A stretch of DNA of 40,360 bases from the NCBI GenBank assembly GCA_964348685.1, contig CAYGDM010000001.1, positions 1 through 40,360 on the forward strand, given 5' to 3'. The DNA comes from DALYDP01 sp964348685 (GTDB taxonomy: Bacteria > Patescibacteriota > Gracilibacteria > Peribacterales > Peribacteraceae). Below the pieces are notes generated by a model. The model did not search any database. It was not told where the DNA came from and was given only the letters and a program-made list of their open reading frames with translations. Made by a program: the position numbers and the translations under genes. Positions 22,044 to 32,200 of this stretch are shown here, piece after piece (within the stretch, counting starts at the first letter, position 1; each line of letters opens with the position of its first letter).

Positions 22044-23378
22044 TCACGGCAACGGCACTGCGCGCCATAATTGCCCTTGCTGCGCCTGCGGCAGAAGATT
22101 AGCGTCACCCTCGCTGTCGCGATCGCGATCATACGAAGCGAACATCGTTCCCGCATACAGGTAACCATCACGGCCCTGCTGCCACGCGACCGGAAGATCG
22201 AGATGACCGAGGTGCTGGTCCGAGATCACCGCGCCCGTCGCGCTGATCTCCACGCCGCGGACGAACCCGAGGTAAAAATCACCGTAGAGCATTTTACCCG
22301 TCAAAAATCCGTTGTAGCGGTCCTGCTCCCCCGGGCGGTATTCAATGCCGACCCACGCGGACCGAAATGAGGACCCTTCCTTTGCCAATGGATCGGCGAG
22401 GATGAATGCGTGCGTCGCCGACATGTCCCATTGTCGCACGGGCGCCGTGAACGTCGCGCAGCTGCCCGTGCGGCACAACGGCCCGTCGCTCATCGGCCAT
22501 CCGAAATTCTGACCGGGCTTCGTCACCACGTTCACCTCTTCGTATGACGTCGACCGAGCATCAGCCACCCAATAGCGACCCTTTTCATCGAATGCACCAC
22601 GCCAGGGATTACGCAATCCATACGCATAGACGAGCCCGCTGCGCTGCGGATCGTTAGGGAATGCGTTGCCTTCCACGAGGCCGTACCCGCTCACGTTCGC
22701 CTTCTTCAGCGGGGCAAAACGCACGACCTTCCCCAATTCGTTCGTAAGATCCTGAGCGTTCACATCACGATGACGCTCACCGATGTTCGCCCACATCGCT
22801 CCGTCGGGTCCGAATGCGATCGTCCCGATGGAGTGCTGGGGAGTGTCCGCCTTCGGATCGCCAACCGCGAGCACGTTCGCCGCCGTGTACAGCGTCTCGC
22901 CGAAATCGACGCTCGACATCGTGTACCGCTTGACGACGTTATACTGCGCATCGATGCAGTAGCCGACGTAGAAAAGACGGTTCGAAACAAAATCTGGATC
23001 GAGGATGATCGAACTGGCTGCACAATCGCCCCCGACGAACACGGCAGGAATCTGGAACGAATCGATCATGACCGCACGGTTCGCTTCCAAGCGGAAGTGG
23101 CCCACTTTCCCGTAGCGGTTCAGCGCGAGGAACTCATCGGAATTCGGGAGAAACGCGAAACTCGTGAGAACGGGAAACTCCCCTCCTTCGAGCGGAATGG
23201 GCTCGAAGCCGATGCGCGTCGGATCGCCACCGAAACGAATGGGCGGCAACGGAGCGAGCTGCACGACCGCGCCCGTAGCGGCGAGCGGCGTCACGTCGAC
23301 GTCCTGCTCGCCGTCCGACGCGAAGCAGCCGACCAGAAGGACGGACAGGGCGAGCGGCGCGAATCGAACACGGACCAT
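22044..23378 (-). CDS. PQQ-dependent sugar dehydrogenase-type lipoprotein
   Basis: 444 residues. It begins with a lipoprotein signal (VRVRFAPLALSVLLVGC), with LVGC as the lipobox, so the mature protein should be anchored outside the membrane. The rest is a beta-propeller of the glucose/sorbosone dehydrogenase type: SIGTIAFGPDGAMWANIGE near 190-210, VYAYGLRNPWRGAFDEKGRYWVADA near 250-275, and NFGWPMSDG near 290-300. These repeat the family's conserved FGPDG, GLRNPW and GWP motifs. Members oxidise aldoses or other sugars with PQQ, though some relatives lack activity. No PQQ synthesis genes are in view, so the cofactor would have to come from outside. It is divergent from the glucan phosphorylase gene, 91 bases apart. 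Confidence 0.85.
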   Translation of the reverse strand: MVRVRFAPLALSVLLVGCFASDGEQDVDVTPLAATGAVVQLAPLPPIRFGGDPTRIGFEPIPLEGGEFPVLTSFAFLPNSDEFLALNRYGKVGHFRLEANRAVMIDSFQIPAVFVGGDCAASSIILDPDFVSNRLFYVGYCIDAQYNVVKRYTMSSVDFGETLYTAANVLAVGDPKADTPQHSIGTIAFGPDGAMWANIGERHRDVNAQDLTNELGKVVRFAPLKKANVSGYGLVEGNAFPNDPQRSGLVYAYGLRNPWRGAFDEKGRYWVADARSTSYEEVNVVTKPGQNFGWPMSDGPLCRTGSCATFTAPVRQWDMSATHAFILADPLAKEGSSFRSAWVGIEYRPGEQDRYNGFLTGKMLYGDFYLGFVRGVEISATGAVISDQHLGHLDLPVAWQQGRDGYLYAGTMFASYDRDRDSEGDANLLPQAQQGQLWRAVPLP

Positions 23379-23442
23379 GCGAAAAGCATGCCAGACGCCG
23401 ACTACGCCCGCTCAAACAAACATGGCTGGGCACAGCAAAAAA

Positions 23443-23451
23443 TGCTATAAT
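23443..23451 (+). promoter_or_regulatory. Extended -10 promoter of glgP
   Basis: TGCTATAAT with TATAAT at 23446-23451. The leader to ATG 23470 is about 12 bases and nearly G-free. The TATAATCAAGA sequence here is repeated exactly at the promoter of the glucan operon at 32969. Confidence 0.8.
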
Positions 23452-23469
23452 CAAGACCACACACATCCT

Positions 23470-25128
23470 ATGACTCGCACCCTCGACGTCGCGTACTTCT
23501 CGATGGAAATTGGTCTCTCGGAACGTCTTCCGACGTTTGCCGGCGGTCTCGGCATGCTCGCGGCGGACCTCATGCGGTCATGCGCCGACCTTGGTACGAA
23601 CGCAGCCTGCGTCACGATGCGCTGGCAACACGGATATCAACGGCAAACGCTGAACGGCGACGGCACGGTGCGTCACGAAGAGTATGCGTGGGACCCGGCA
23701 GCCGAAGGACTGACGCCGTTGAACGAACACGTAATCGTGCACATCGAAGGGAGAGCGGTCCACGTGGGATGCTGGATGCTGGAATTGCACGGCGCGAAGG
23801 GCGTCTTACCGGTGTATTTCCTCGATACCGACCTTCCTGTGAACCGCCCGGAGGATCGCGAAATCACGCGCAACCTCTACGGCGGCGACCAGGCGATGCG
23901 CATCAAACAGGAAGCGATCCTCGGTATCGGCGGTATCCGTTTGCTCCGGGCACTCGGCATCGCCGAGGTCGGCACGTACCACATGAACGAAGGACACTGC
24001 GCCTTCCTGACGCTCGAGCTACTCAAGGAGCGCAGCTTCAACGACGATGCCGTCCGGCAGTCCTGCGCTTTCACGACGCACACGCCGGTCGCAGCCGGCC
24101 ACGACGTATTCCCCTACGACCTCGCTGGAAAGATCCTCGGCGACATGCTGCCATGGCACATCAAGAAACTCGCGGGCGAGGATGCGCTCTCGATGACGCT
24201 CCTCGCGATGAACCTGAGCCACTACACCTGCGGCGTCTCGAAGCTTCACGGAGGCGTCGCACGCGCGATGCTCGGCAACGGTGCCATCGACCACATCACC
24301 AACGGCATCCACCACCCGACCTGGGCCAGCCCAGAGATGCACACGCTCTTCGACGCGCACATCCCCGGATGGGAAGCGCGGCCGGAGCTCCTCGCCCACG
24401 CGCACGTCCTGCCCGACGACGACCTGCTGAAGGCGCATAAAGCAGCGAAATTACGGCTTATCGAAGCCATTCGCGAGCGTACCGGGCGCACACTCGATCC
24501 AAGCAAACTCATCGCGGTCGAAGCCCGACGCATCGTCCCCTACAAACAGCACGAACTTCTCTATGCCGACGAAATGCGGCTCCGCCAGGTGGGAGACGAC
24601 AAGCTGCAGATCGTCCACAGCGGCAACTCGTTCCCCGGCGACGTGTACTCCGGCGGCGTGATCGCGCACCTGCACGACATCGGCAACCGCTTCGGTTCGA
24701 CGCTGCCCGTGGTCTATGTGCCTCACTACGATCCTACATTCGCAAAGCTCCTCGTGGCGGGCGCGGACGTCTGGCTCAACACGCCCATGCGCCTCAAAGA
24801 AGCATCGGGCACGTCGGGCATGAAAGCCGCGCTCAACGGCACGGTGAACGTCTCGACGCTCGACGGCTGGTGGGCGGAGGCCTATGCGCAAGACCCGGAA
24901 TCAGGCTGGCGCATCGGACCGGAGCGCGAAGTCGCCGACAACGATGAGATGCGGAAACTCGACGCGGAAGACCTCTACACGCAGCTCGAGCTCGAAGTGT
25001 TCCCCTGCTTCGCGGATCCCGCAAAATGGGCAGACCGCATGAAGCGCTCGATCACGCTCGCGGCGACGTTCAACACGCACCGTTGCATCGGGGAATATGA
25101 GGAGAAGGCGTGGCATACGGCACGCTGA
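23470..25128 (+). CDS. glgP: Alpha-glucan phosphorylase (short type)
   Basis: 552 residues from ATG 23470. The longer frame beginning at 23164 is rejected because it runs antisense through the divergent gene and past the promoter. The start VAYFSMEIGLSERLPTFAGGLGMLAAD is the signature of the short alpha-glucan phosphorylase group. MNEGHCAF near 176-183 and HGGV follow, and the pyridoxal-phosphate region is EASGTSGMKAALNG at about 443-456, with the Lys that binds the cofactor. The reaction releases glucose 1-phosphate from alpha-1,4-glucans. It ends exactly where the convergent GT-C gene's stop begins (adjacent bases). With the operon at 33022-37629 it covers glucan turnover in this genome. 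Confidence 0.93.
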   Translation: MTRTLDVAYFSMEIGLSERLPTFAGGLGMLAADLMRSCADLGTNAACVTMRWQHGYQRQTLNGDGTVRHEEYAWDPAAEGLTPLNEHVIVHIEGRAVHVGCWMLELHGAKGVLPVYFLDTDLPVNRPEDREITRNLYGGDQAMRIKQEAILGIGGIRLLRALGIAEVGTYHMNEGHCAFLTLELLKERSFNDDAVRQSCAFTTHTPVAAGHDVFPYDLAGKILGDMLPWHIKKLAGEDALSMTLLAMNLSHYTCGVSKLHGGVARAMLGNGAIDHITNGIHHPTWASPEMHTLFDAHIPGWEARPELLAHAHVLPDDDLLKAHKAAKLRLIEAIRERTGRTLDPSKLIAVEARRIVPYKQHELLYADEMRLRQVGDDKLQIVHSGNSFPGDVYSGGVIAHLHDIGNRFGSTLPVVYVPHYDPTFAKLLVAGADVWLNTPMRLKEASGTSGMKAALNGTVNVSTLDGWWAEAYAQDPESGWRIGPEREVADNDEMRKLDAEDLYTQLELEVFPCFADPAKWADRMKRSITLAATFNTHRCIGEYEEKAWHTAR

Positions 25129-26868
25129 TTATCGCTCTCGCGGTGTTTGCAATTCCTCGTAAATCGTTTGAGGCTTCCACGAAGCGCTCGGATTCAACGA
25201 CGGAATCTTCATGGGATCGTATCCCAGCGAAACGGCTTGGTCGCGCAGCACGTGTTCGCGCAGTTTGTAATAGCGAAGAAACGTCGTCTCTTGGACCAAT
25301 TCGTAATAATGCTTGAACTCCGGCATGGCCTCCATTTCAAGCATAATCCGGAAAATCTTCGTAGTATTCACGTTCGCTCCTCTCTGGTCAGGCAGCGCAT
25401 GGCGAACGATCACCCAGCGAGCAAAGAGCCACGGCTCGCGCACCGCTTGGTCGAAATACCGATAATTTCCTTCGTATACGAACGCAGGAAGCGGAACAGT
25501 GGAACGGAGCATGCGTTCTTCGCTGTAAAAGCGCGTGAACAGCACGCGACCGCCATCGTAATCCGACAGCCAGTCACTGCTGCTCGTACCAGGATCGCTG
25601 GAGAATGCGGCAAACGCCTGCTCATCGTGCCGGATAACGACGAAGTTATTGTCGAACAGCACCATCGACAGGTGCCATACGGCGGCAAGAACGACGGCAG
25701 GTATGACGAGCACGACCGTCACCGCCCGAAGCGCGCGCCAGCGCATGAGCGCATCGATCGCGAGGACAATGGAGACGATTGATGCTCCTACCCACGTCAA
25801 TGCAAAACGGGCGTTATAGAAAAGTCCGTACGGATCCCCTTCGTTGCCAATCCGCGGCAATTCGGGCACCGAGATGCTGCTTCGACCGAGCATCATCGTA
25901 AGGAGCATGAACAGTGCAGGTGAAAACAAGAACAGCACAATGACGACCTCGGTCCACTGTCGACGCACCACCAACACTATCGGTATCGCGGCTGCAAATG
26001 CCGCGATCAACCATTGACCGTGAATATGCACGGAAGCGAGATACAACCTTTGAAGACTATAGAGCAGTACATCAAACGAGAAGCGCGAGGGGCGGAGCGA
26101 GCTCGCGGTCTCGCCGATCCGCTCCGTACCGAGCGAGAGGAAAGCAAGCGGAGACCCTGCGTAGACCGTGCTATAGAGTACGATGAAGAGAGTTCCAAGC
26201 AACGCAACGAAAGAAAATGTGAGAACTATCGCCTGCAGTTGCGCCCACAACATCTTTAACGACCAACAGCGAATCACCACGAAACAGATCGACAACGGAA
26301 TGAGCGTGAAACCTTCGAAACGTGCCAATGACGCAAGTGACACGAAAATACCGAACAATGACAGGTCCAGAAGCGACAACGTCCGTGACCACCGAAGCGC
26401 GAAATACGCGACGCCGGATACCATAACGATGAGCGGCAATTCCGCCATGACGGACGACGCGAAGTACTGGACGAACGGATGGATGAGGAAAAGAACGGGT
26501 GCGAGCAGCGAGGTTCGGGCGGACACGCCGCACTCTCTGCACGTACCGTACAAAAAATGAGCACCCAGGAGGAGGAGCGGGAGCATTGTGATGAATGCTC
26601 CGGCGACAAGCAAAACCGAATGCGGCAGCAGGATGATCGCGGGTAGGAGCAGCACGTGCAGAAGCGGCGGCCAGAAGCCTAACTGGCTGATGCCCGGGGT
26701 GAGGCTATAGACCATTTGAATAGACTGCAGCAGGTGCGATTTCGCGTCGGTAAAGGCATTCACGAATCCATGCGACTGCAGGTAAGCGAAGAACAACGCA
26801 GACACGATGGCAGCTGCGCCGTAGAGCAGCGTAGGAAGGGCCGATGGATGACGCCTGAAGAACATCAT
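25129..26868 (-). CDS. GT-C type membrane glycosyltransferase
   Basis: 579 residues with about 11 predicted membrane helices in the first 400, then a soluble C-terminal domain of about 170 residues. The first extracytoplasmic loop holds Asp41 in FTDAKSHLLQ, the place where GT-C enzymes of the PMT/ArnT/Dpm-dependent type keep their catalytic Asp. The pattern with SVMAELPLIV and LARFEGFTLIPLSI also fits that superfamily. Such enzymes use a lipid-phosphate sugar donor and act on the outer face. The gene overlaps its upstream partner, the two-headed GT2 gene, by four bases (ATGA), indicating coupled translation. The GT2 partner may make the lipid-linked donor. The exact sugar and acceptor are unknown. 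Confidence 0.78.
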   Translation of the reverse strand: MMFFRRHPSALPTLLYGAAAIVSALFFAYLQSHGFVNAFTDAKSHLLQSIQMVYSLTPGISQLGFWPPLLHVLLLPAIILLPHSVLLVAGAFITMLPLLLLGAHFLYGTCRECGVSARTSLLAPVLFLIHPFVQYFASSVMAELPLIVMVSGVAYFALRWSRTLSLLDLSLFGIFVSLASLARFEGFTLIPLSICFVVIRCWSLKMLWAQLQAIVLTFSFVALLGTLFIVLYSTVYAGSPLAFLSLGTERIGETASSLRPSRFSFDVLLYSLQRLYLASVHIHGQWLIAAFAAAIPIVLVVRRQWTEVVIVLFLFSPALFMLLTMMLGRSSISVPELPRIGNEGDPYGLFYNARFALTWVGASIVSIVLAIDALMRWRALRAVTVVLVIPAVVLAAVWHLSMVLFDNNFVVIRHDEQAFAAFSSDPGTSSSDWLSDYDGGRVLFTRFYSEERMLRSTVPLPAFVYEGNYRYFDQAVREPWLFARWVIVRHALPDQRGANVNTTKIFRIMLEMEAMPEFKHYYELVQETTFLRYYKLREHVLRDQAVSLGYDPMKIPSLNPSASWKPQTIYEELQTPRER

Positions 26869-29153
26869 GCCGAGGGCGGTATGGGCGTCGCAGAAACAAT
26901 GCTCATAACCGGATGATTCGTCTTATCCCACGTGGATTCTTGACGGAAGAACCGCAGGATAGAGCGAAGTGTTGCGTAGCTGAGGAATAGCCAGTAAATA
27001 GGCGAGAACAGAGCAAGGCCCACGAACGAATAATACTTTCGGTAGTAAAGACCGAGAAAATTGAAATATGTGAACATGAGGTTCGCGAGGAAGAATGACA
27101 TCACCGATAAATAGAGCAGGATATCGGTGAAGATCGTCTGCATGATGGGGTCGTTCGTCGCGTACCAGAAAAACAACATCATCCACTGCACGAGGTTCAA
27201 ACCATTGAGGAACACTCCTCCGGGAACGTGGAACATGAACATAAGCACGTTACGAAGTCCGCCGAGGTCCTTCCAGAGGAGTGCAGGGAAGCGCAGATTC
27301 ACCATGGACGTCTGCACGAACCCCTGCATCCAGCGAGTACGCTGTTTGATCCAGTCACCAAGCCTGGTGGTCGACTGCTCCCATGAAGCCGAATCGAGCA
27401 CTGAGGCGTTCTTGTACCCGTTGCGGAACATGCGGATGCCGATGTCACAATCTTCCGCGAGGTTGTATGCATCCCATCCACCGACCTTGATGAGTTGCTC
27501 GCGACGGAAATACACGCTGTGGCCGGAAATCGGCGTGGGCGATTTTACCGTGGCGAGGCCCGGCAGGAAAAAGTTGTAGAAGAATGCGAACTCCGCGGTA
27601 TACATCTTCGTGAGCCAATTGGTACTGGCGTTGTACACGTCGATGCGGCAATGCACGTAATCGAGGTGGGGGCTGTACTTGAACGCCGCCATGGCCTTCA
27701 TGAACTGGTCTGTCTCGGGAAGCGTCTCCGCGTCAAAAATCACCAGGAATTCCCCCTTCGTTTCGCGCAACGCCACGTTGAGCGCCTTCGGTTTCGTCTT
27801 CGGCTGCACGTCAGGCGAGACGAGCCCTTTGAAGTACGCGGGCTTTTTTATCTGGGTAAATGCGTTGATCGTGTCGTCGTCACCGGATTCGAAAATGAAT
27901 ATCAGATCTAGTTTGTCCGCCGGGTAATCCATGTCAGCCATGCGCTGACACAGCTGCGGCAACACCTCTTTTTCTTTGTACACCGGAAGAATCACCGAAA
28001 TAACCGGAAGATCTTTCTTGTCCTCATCCGACAATCCTTTGGGCGGCTGCGGCGGCAAACGGAACGTGATCGACACGACGTATACCTTGAAAAGGATCAG
28101 CGCGAACTGGATGATCGCAATGTGGAAGAACATCGACCACGCGAAGCTCTTTCCTGTAAGCTCATTGATAAGCCAAAAGTACCCGATGACAAAGAAAAAC
28201 GCATAAAATATTAGGAAATACACCTCGCGCGTAAGGTGCCCCTTCGCGCTTTGCTCTGGCGCGAGAAAGAGGTAGTCGTTGATGTTCGTAAAACCGGCCT
28301 CGAAGTATTCCTGTGGCTGCGGGGGGTAGAGGAACGGAAAAATGATGCGAGCAACGTGCGCGACATTAAGAGAAATAATGCTCAATGCGAGCGACGTGCG
28401 CGATGAGACTGACCCCCACACGCCGTGATGGAACATCGACCGCGTGTACGCCACTTTCATCGACGCGATCGTCCATCCGACGCGACGCGCGTGATAGAGC
28501 AGGATGGAATCGAAACCAAGGCGATGATCGAACTCCGGATCGAAACGCAGCGAATCGAGTAATGTGCGCCGGAACATTTTCAGACCCGATCGCACGTCGG
28601 CATCGACCGACAGCAAGATATGACCGAAAATCCACCGATAGAACGAACTGAAAATTTTGTACGCGAGAAACGGATACGCGGCGCGATTTGCAACGACGAT
28701 CTGCGCTTCGTCGAGCCGTGCAATCATCGCCCGAAACGCGTCGGGAGGACACCGCAGGTCCGCGTCGATCACCACGACGATGCCGCCCGTCGATTGATCC
28801 AACCCTTCTTTGATCGACATCGTGCGCCCCTTCACCCCCTGGTTGCGCACGTACCGCACGGGTACCGCTGCCGAAGCTGATCGAACGAAATCTTCCGTGC
28901 CGTCGCGGGAACGATCATCGACCACGAGAATTTCATACTCATACCCGCTGCCGTTCAACGCTACGGCGATGCGATCGAAGCATCCCGATAAAAAGCGTCG
29001 GTCATTGTGCACCGGTACGATGACACTAACCAACGTCGCACTCGCACGCGCGACGGCCTCCGCGTACTCCGAAATCGTCAATTCATCCGCACGATCAGCC
29101 ACAGCCGTTATTGCCGGATGCTGACTATCGTCCATGGAGGAATCGGCAGGCAT
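26865..29153 (-). CDS. Two-headed membrane glycosyltransferase (tandem GT2 domains)
   Basis: 762 residues with two separate GT2 catalytic domains. The first (about 40-270) resembles dolichol-phosphate mannose synthase-type enzymes: SVIVPVHNDRRFL, VVDDRSRDGT and VVVIDADLRCP. After membrane segments, the second (about 385-640) resembles processive cellulose synthase-type or N-glycosyltransferases: ISVILPVYKEKEV, LVIFDAETLPETDQF, LAEDCDIGIRM, and the acceptor-site QRTRWMQG, which matches the Q-x-x-R-W motif. More membrane helices close the protein. One plausible reading is that one domain charges a lipid carrier while the other extends a glycan. It heads a two-gene operon with the GT-C enzyme and is divergent from the giant FAD protein. 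The leader is only a few bases. Confidence 0.85.
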   Translation of the reverse strand: MPADSSMDDSQHPAITAVADRADELTISEYAEAVARASATLVSVIVPVHNDRRFLSGCFDRIAVALNGSGYEYEILVVDDRSRDGTEDFVRSASAAVPVRYVRNQGVKGRTMSIKEGLDQSTGGIVVVIDADLRCPPDAFRAMIARLDEAQIVVANRAAYPFLAYKIFSSFYRWIFGHILLSVDADVRSGLKMFRRTLLDSLRFDPEFDHRLGFDSILLYHARRVGWTIASMKVAYTRSMFHHGVWGSVSSRTSLALSIISLNVAHVARIIFPFLYPPQPQEYFEAGFTNINDYLFLAPEQSAKGHLTREVYFLIFYAFFFVIGYFWLINELTGKSFAWSMFFHIAIIQFALILFKVYVVSITFRLPPQPPKGLSDEDKKDLPVISVILPVYKEKEVLPQLCQRMADMDYPADKLDLIFIFESGDDDTINAFTQIKKPAYFKGLVSPDVQPKTKPKALNVALRETKGEFLVIFDAETLPETDQFMKAMAAFKYSPHLDYVHCRIDVYNASTNWLTKMYTAEFAFFYNFFLPGLATVKSPTPISGHSVYFRREQLIKVGGWDAYNLAEDCDIGIRMFRNGYKNASVLDSASWEQSTTRLGDWIKQRTRWMQGFVQTSMVNLRFPALLWKDLGGLRNVLMFMFHVPGGVFLNGLNLVQWMMLFFWYATNDPIMQTIFTDILLYLSVMSFFLANLMFTYFNFLGLYYRKYYSFVGLALFSPIYWLFLSYATLRSILRFFRQESTWDKTNHPVMSIVSATPIPPSA

Positions 29154-29163
29154 AAATCCTTTT

Positions 29164-29172
29164 ATTATAGCA
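29164..29172 (-). promoter_or_regulatory. Extended -10 promoter of the two-headed GT operon
   Basis: TGCTATAAT on the minus strand, with TATAAT at 29169-29164 and TTTC before it. ATG 29153 follows after ten bases, so the leader is only about four bases. Confidence 0.8.
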
Positions 29173-29238
29173 GAAATTCAACCTTCTTCACAGCATCGAA
29201 TCACGATACGATTGGATATGGCGCCTATGCTGAAATTA

Positions 29239-29247
29239 TGGTACAAT
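29239..29247 (+). promoter_or_regulatory. Extended -10 promoter of the giant FAD protein gene (leaderless)
   Basis: TGGTACAAT with TACAAT at 29242-29247, then exactly six bases to ATG 29254. This decides the start codon and rules out the upstream in-frame start at 29134. Confidence 0.75.
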
Positions 29248-29253
29248 CATGAG

Positions 29254-32200
29254 ATGCGTCGACATCTTCGAGCACTGGCTCTCATCGCCGTCATCGGCTG
29301 CTCGCTAGTGCTGTATCGCGAGTGGGTGATGCGCAGCTCGCCGCCAATATTCTTGCCGCTGGGATTCTTCGAAAACGCGTCGAACATACACTCCCCCGAA
29401 GACGAAGCACGGGATCCGCGCGCATGGATAGACCCTCTTTCGTCGCTCGTCGTAGACGACGCCACGTTCATCCGCCTCACGCAGCACCTACGCGCCGACG
29501 AACGCACAACGGGAATTCTCGTAACGGGCGCGACGTTCGGTGGAATCGCAGCGGCCTTGTCCGCAGCGGAAGACGGCGTCCCGACCATACTCGTGACGGA
29601 ACGCGATTGGACCGCCGACATGCGGGCGGCGGCGGGACGCTTCCTTGCCCAAAAAACACTGCCCGATACGCCCGGCAGCGAGATCGAATCGTCACTGCGC
29701 GCCGCCGTAGGCGCGAACGGCACGCCGGCATCTGTCACCGCATTCTTCAAGCAGCGGGCGGCTTCCGCTCCGCTCTTAGATATCATGGAACACTACGTCA
29801 TCCTGGCGTTCGGGCGCTCGGAAGACGGCGCATTGAACCGAGCCTTGCTTCGTCACGCTGACGGAAGCGGCGAAACAATCGTGCAGTTTGAGTATGTGAT
29901 CGACGGCACGCTCGAGGGTTCAACACTCGCCAGCGCCGGGGCGCCGACGCGCGCAAGTTGGGATGCATCAATCGACGGCATAGACGTCGGCTCGTTGCCG
30001 ACACGGGCACTGTCCGCGTTGACGGAAGGATACACAATGAGTGGATACTCGATTCCCGGGCTAGGAAAGCGCATTGAAAACGGCACCGCGCAACTAGGCG
30101 TCATCGATCGTGGATTTAACGGTACGTTCGTGCCCATCGACGATGCGGATGACTGCTGGGAAAAAGACGGACGGGCCCCCCTCATCTCCACGGGAACGGT
30201 CCTGCGAACGAAAACCGTCGGGTGCACCGCCCGCATGCGGGTCGAATCGAACTTCGAAGATACCGTTGAATTGTTCCTTCTCAACCACGGAGACGACGGC
30301 ATGTCGGCGACCATCGCACTCGGAACGAATACGCTCCTATCGATTGACGCGCGGTTCGATCCAGCCGAAACATTCGTCCGATTGGGAGCTTTCCCCGTGG
30401 GACCGCAATCGCCCCTCGCCATCGAGCTGACGAGCGTCCTACCGACGAACCGCCTCGAAGGTATTGTCGCGCGCAAACTAAACACAGGCTCGGCCGGCGT
30501 GCATGCGACAACCGTCGGAAACGAACCTGCGGCGTTCATGACGAACGACTGGCGCAATACCACTTACGACATCTACATGACGACCGACAGCGTCGTCGGC
30601 ATTCCGCTAATCCTCATCGACGAACAACCATTCGAAACCACCCCTATCGGCCGAGGCACATACGCGGTACGAAACGTGTCACTCGGAAGCGCGGAACACA
30701 CGATGCGCATTCCTGATGGAGACGGAGTGCAGCGCATCTCCGCCATTCCCGTGCAACCGGTCGTAGCTGCCATACCGTTGACGATACTCTCGAGGAGCGA
30801 GGCAGAACCCTCCTGGACGTTCACGCCCACGAAAGACGGCACGGCCCTCCTTACGATACCCGCGCGCGCATGTGAAACGCGCTGCGTGCTCACCGTGCGC
30901 GTGATCGATTCATCGATACCGGAATTCCAAATCGAACGAACACCCGGTGAGGAACTGGTCGCGCAGACGATACCAGTAGACATGATCCGCCTTCGAGCTG
31001 GTACGACATATGCGATTCTGACGGACGCCGGGTACAACAGAATCACTCCGCCCGTCGTATCCATGATCGATAACGACGCGACGCTCTATGCCTCCGACAA
31101 CGGCAGCGCGACCGTTACGCCGTCGCGCGAAGGACTCTTATACGATATTTGGATTCGCTCTGTTCGATCGCCTCGAACCAGCGTTTCGGCAGACGGATAT
31201 GAGAGAGAAATTGCGTCGTCCGCTGATTGGCAATACGCCATCACGGAGCCTCTTTCTCTGAAAGGAGTCACCGCTCTCGCGGGCGGGAGAGTCGAAATAC
31301 TCGCCCTTCCGAACGTAACCGTCGACACCTATCACCTTCCGGTCTATCAACCGCAATCGATCGAACCTCCTCTCGTCAACCCTCTACCCGGCAGGTATCA
31401 AGTCGTCAGCTACGGCATCGACAATCCGACGGCCATCATCGCGGACAACGCGAAAGGAACGGTGCAAACACTATCTTTCACGGGCAATAACGGCTCCTAC
31501 CACGCCGAACAAACATATCTGCATTCTTCGCCCGCCCGGCTCTCGCTGTCGTCTCCATGGCCACAGCGACTCGTGCTCTACGAGCGCATCGCTAAACCGT
31601 TGGATGCCTCGGTGCCGATCCGCGATGCGACGATAGTCGCGCTCAACCGACAACGGTCGTCAGACGAATGGGACGAAGAGAAAGGATCGTTGATGTTCGA
31701 ACCGCGCGCACACGGCATCGGGCCCGTCACCATTGGCACAATGCATTCCCCCTCCGTCGACACTCGCGTAAGGGCAGCCACGGAAGACGCGTTTTTCCTC
31801 ATGCGCATGGGAAAAACAAATATCGACATTCCCGGCAAGAGCTGTGCCTTTTCCAAGAACCCGCGGTGCGACATGCGACGTTTCGTGCGCAACCCCGCCA
31901 TCTTCGGAACGAATGATAGCCTCGCGTCGCCCACGTTCTACACGGAGGGCAGACGGCTGATCGGCGCCGACACACTTACCACGACGGGCGCCTACGCCCT
32001 GCGGCGACAGTGCTCCTCGTGCCTCATGACATGCCTGCCAGCCACGTCGAGCGGATCAACGTGCGTCATGACGTCGGATCTCACAGTGCCGCAGGGAACG
32101 ATTCTAACTATTCGAGGCGCGCCCGGTGTTCCGTCAATAAGTTCTCCGCAGGAGATTGCCCAACATACGCTTCCGTCTCTCTTCAAATTAATGCGCCGAG

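Noticed and set aside
23164..23469. Upstream extension of glgP
   Set aside because: The 102 extra residues run antisense through the divergent dehydrogenase gene and lie before the TGCTATAAT promoter; the family's N-terminus begins at ATG 23470.
29134..29253. Upstream extension of the giant FAD protein
   Set aside because: The region holds the divergent promoters; a -10 box six bases before ATG 29254 and the signal peptide right after it fix the start.
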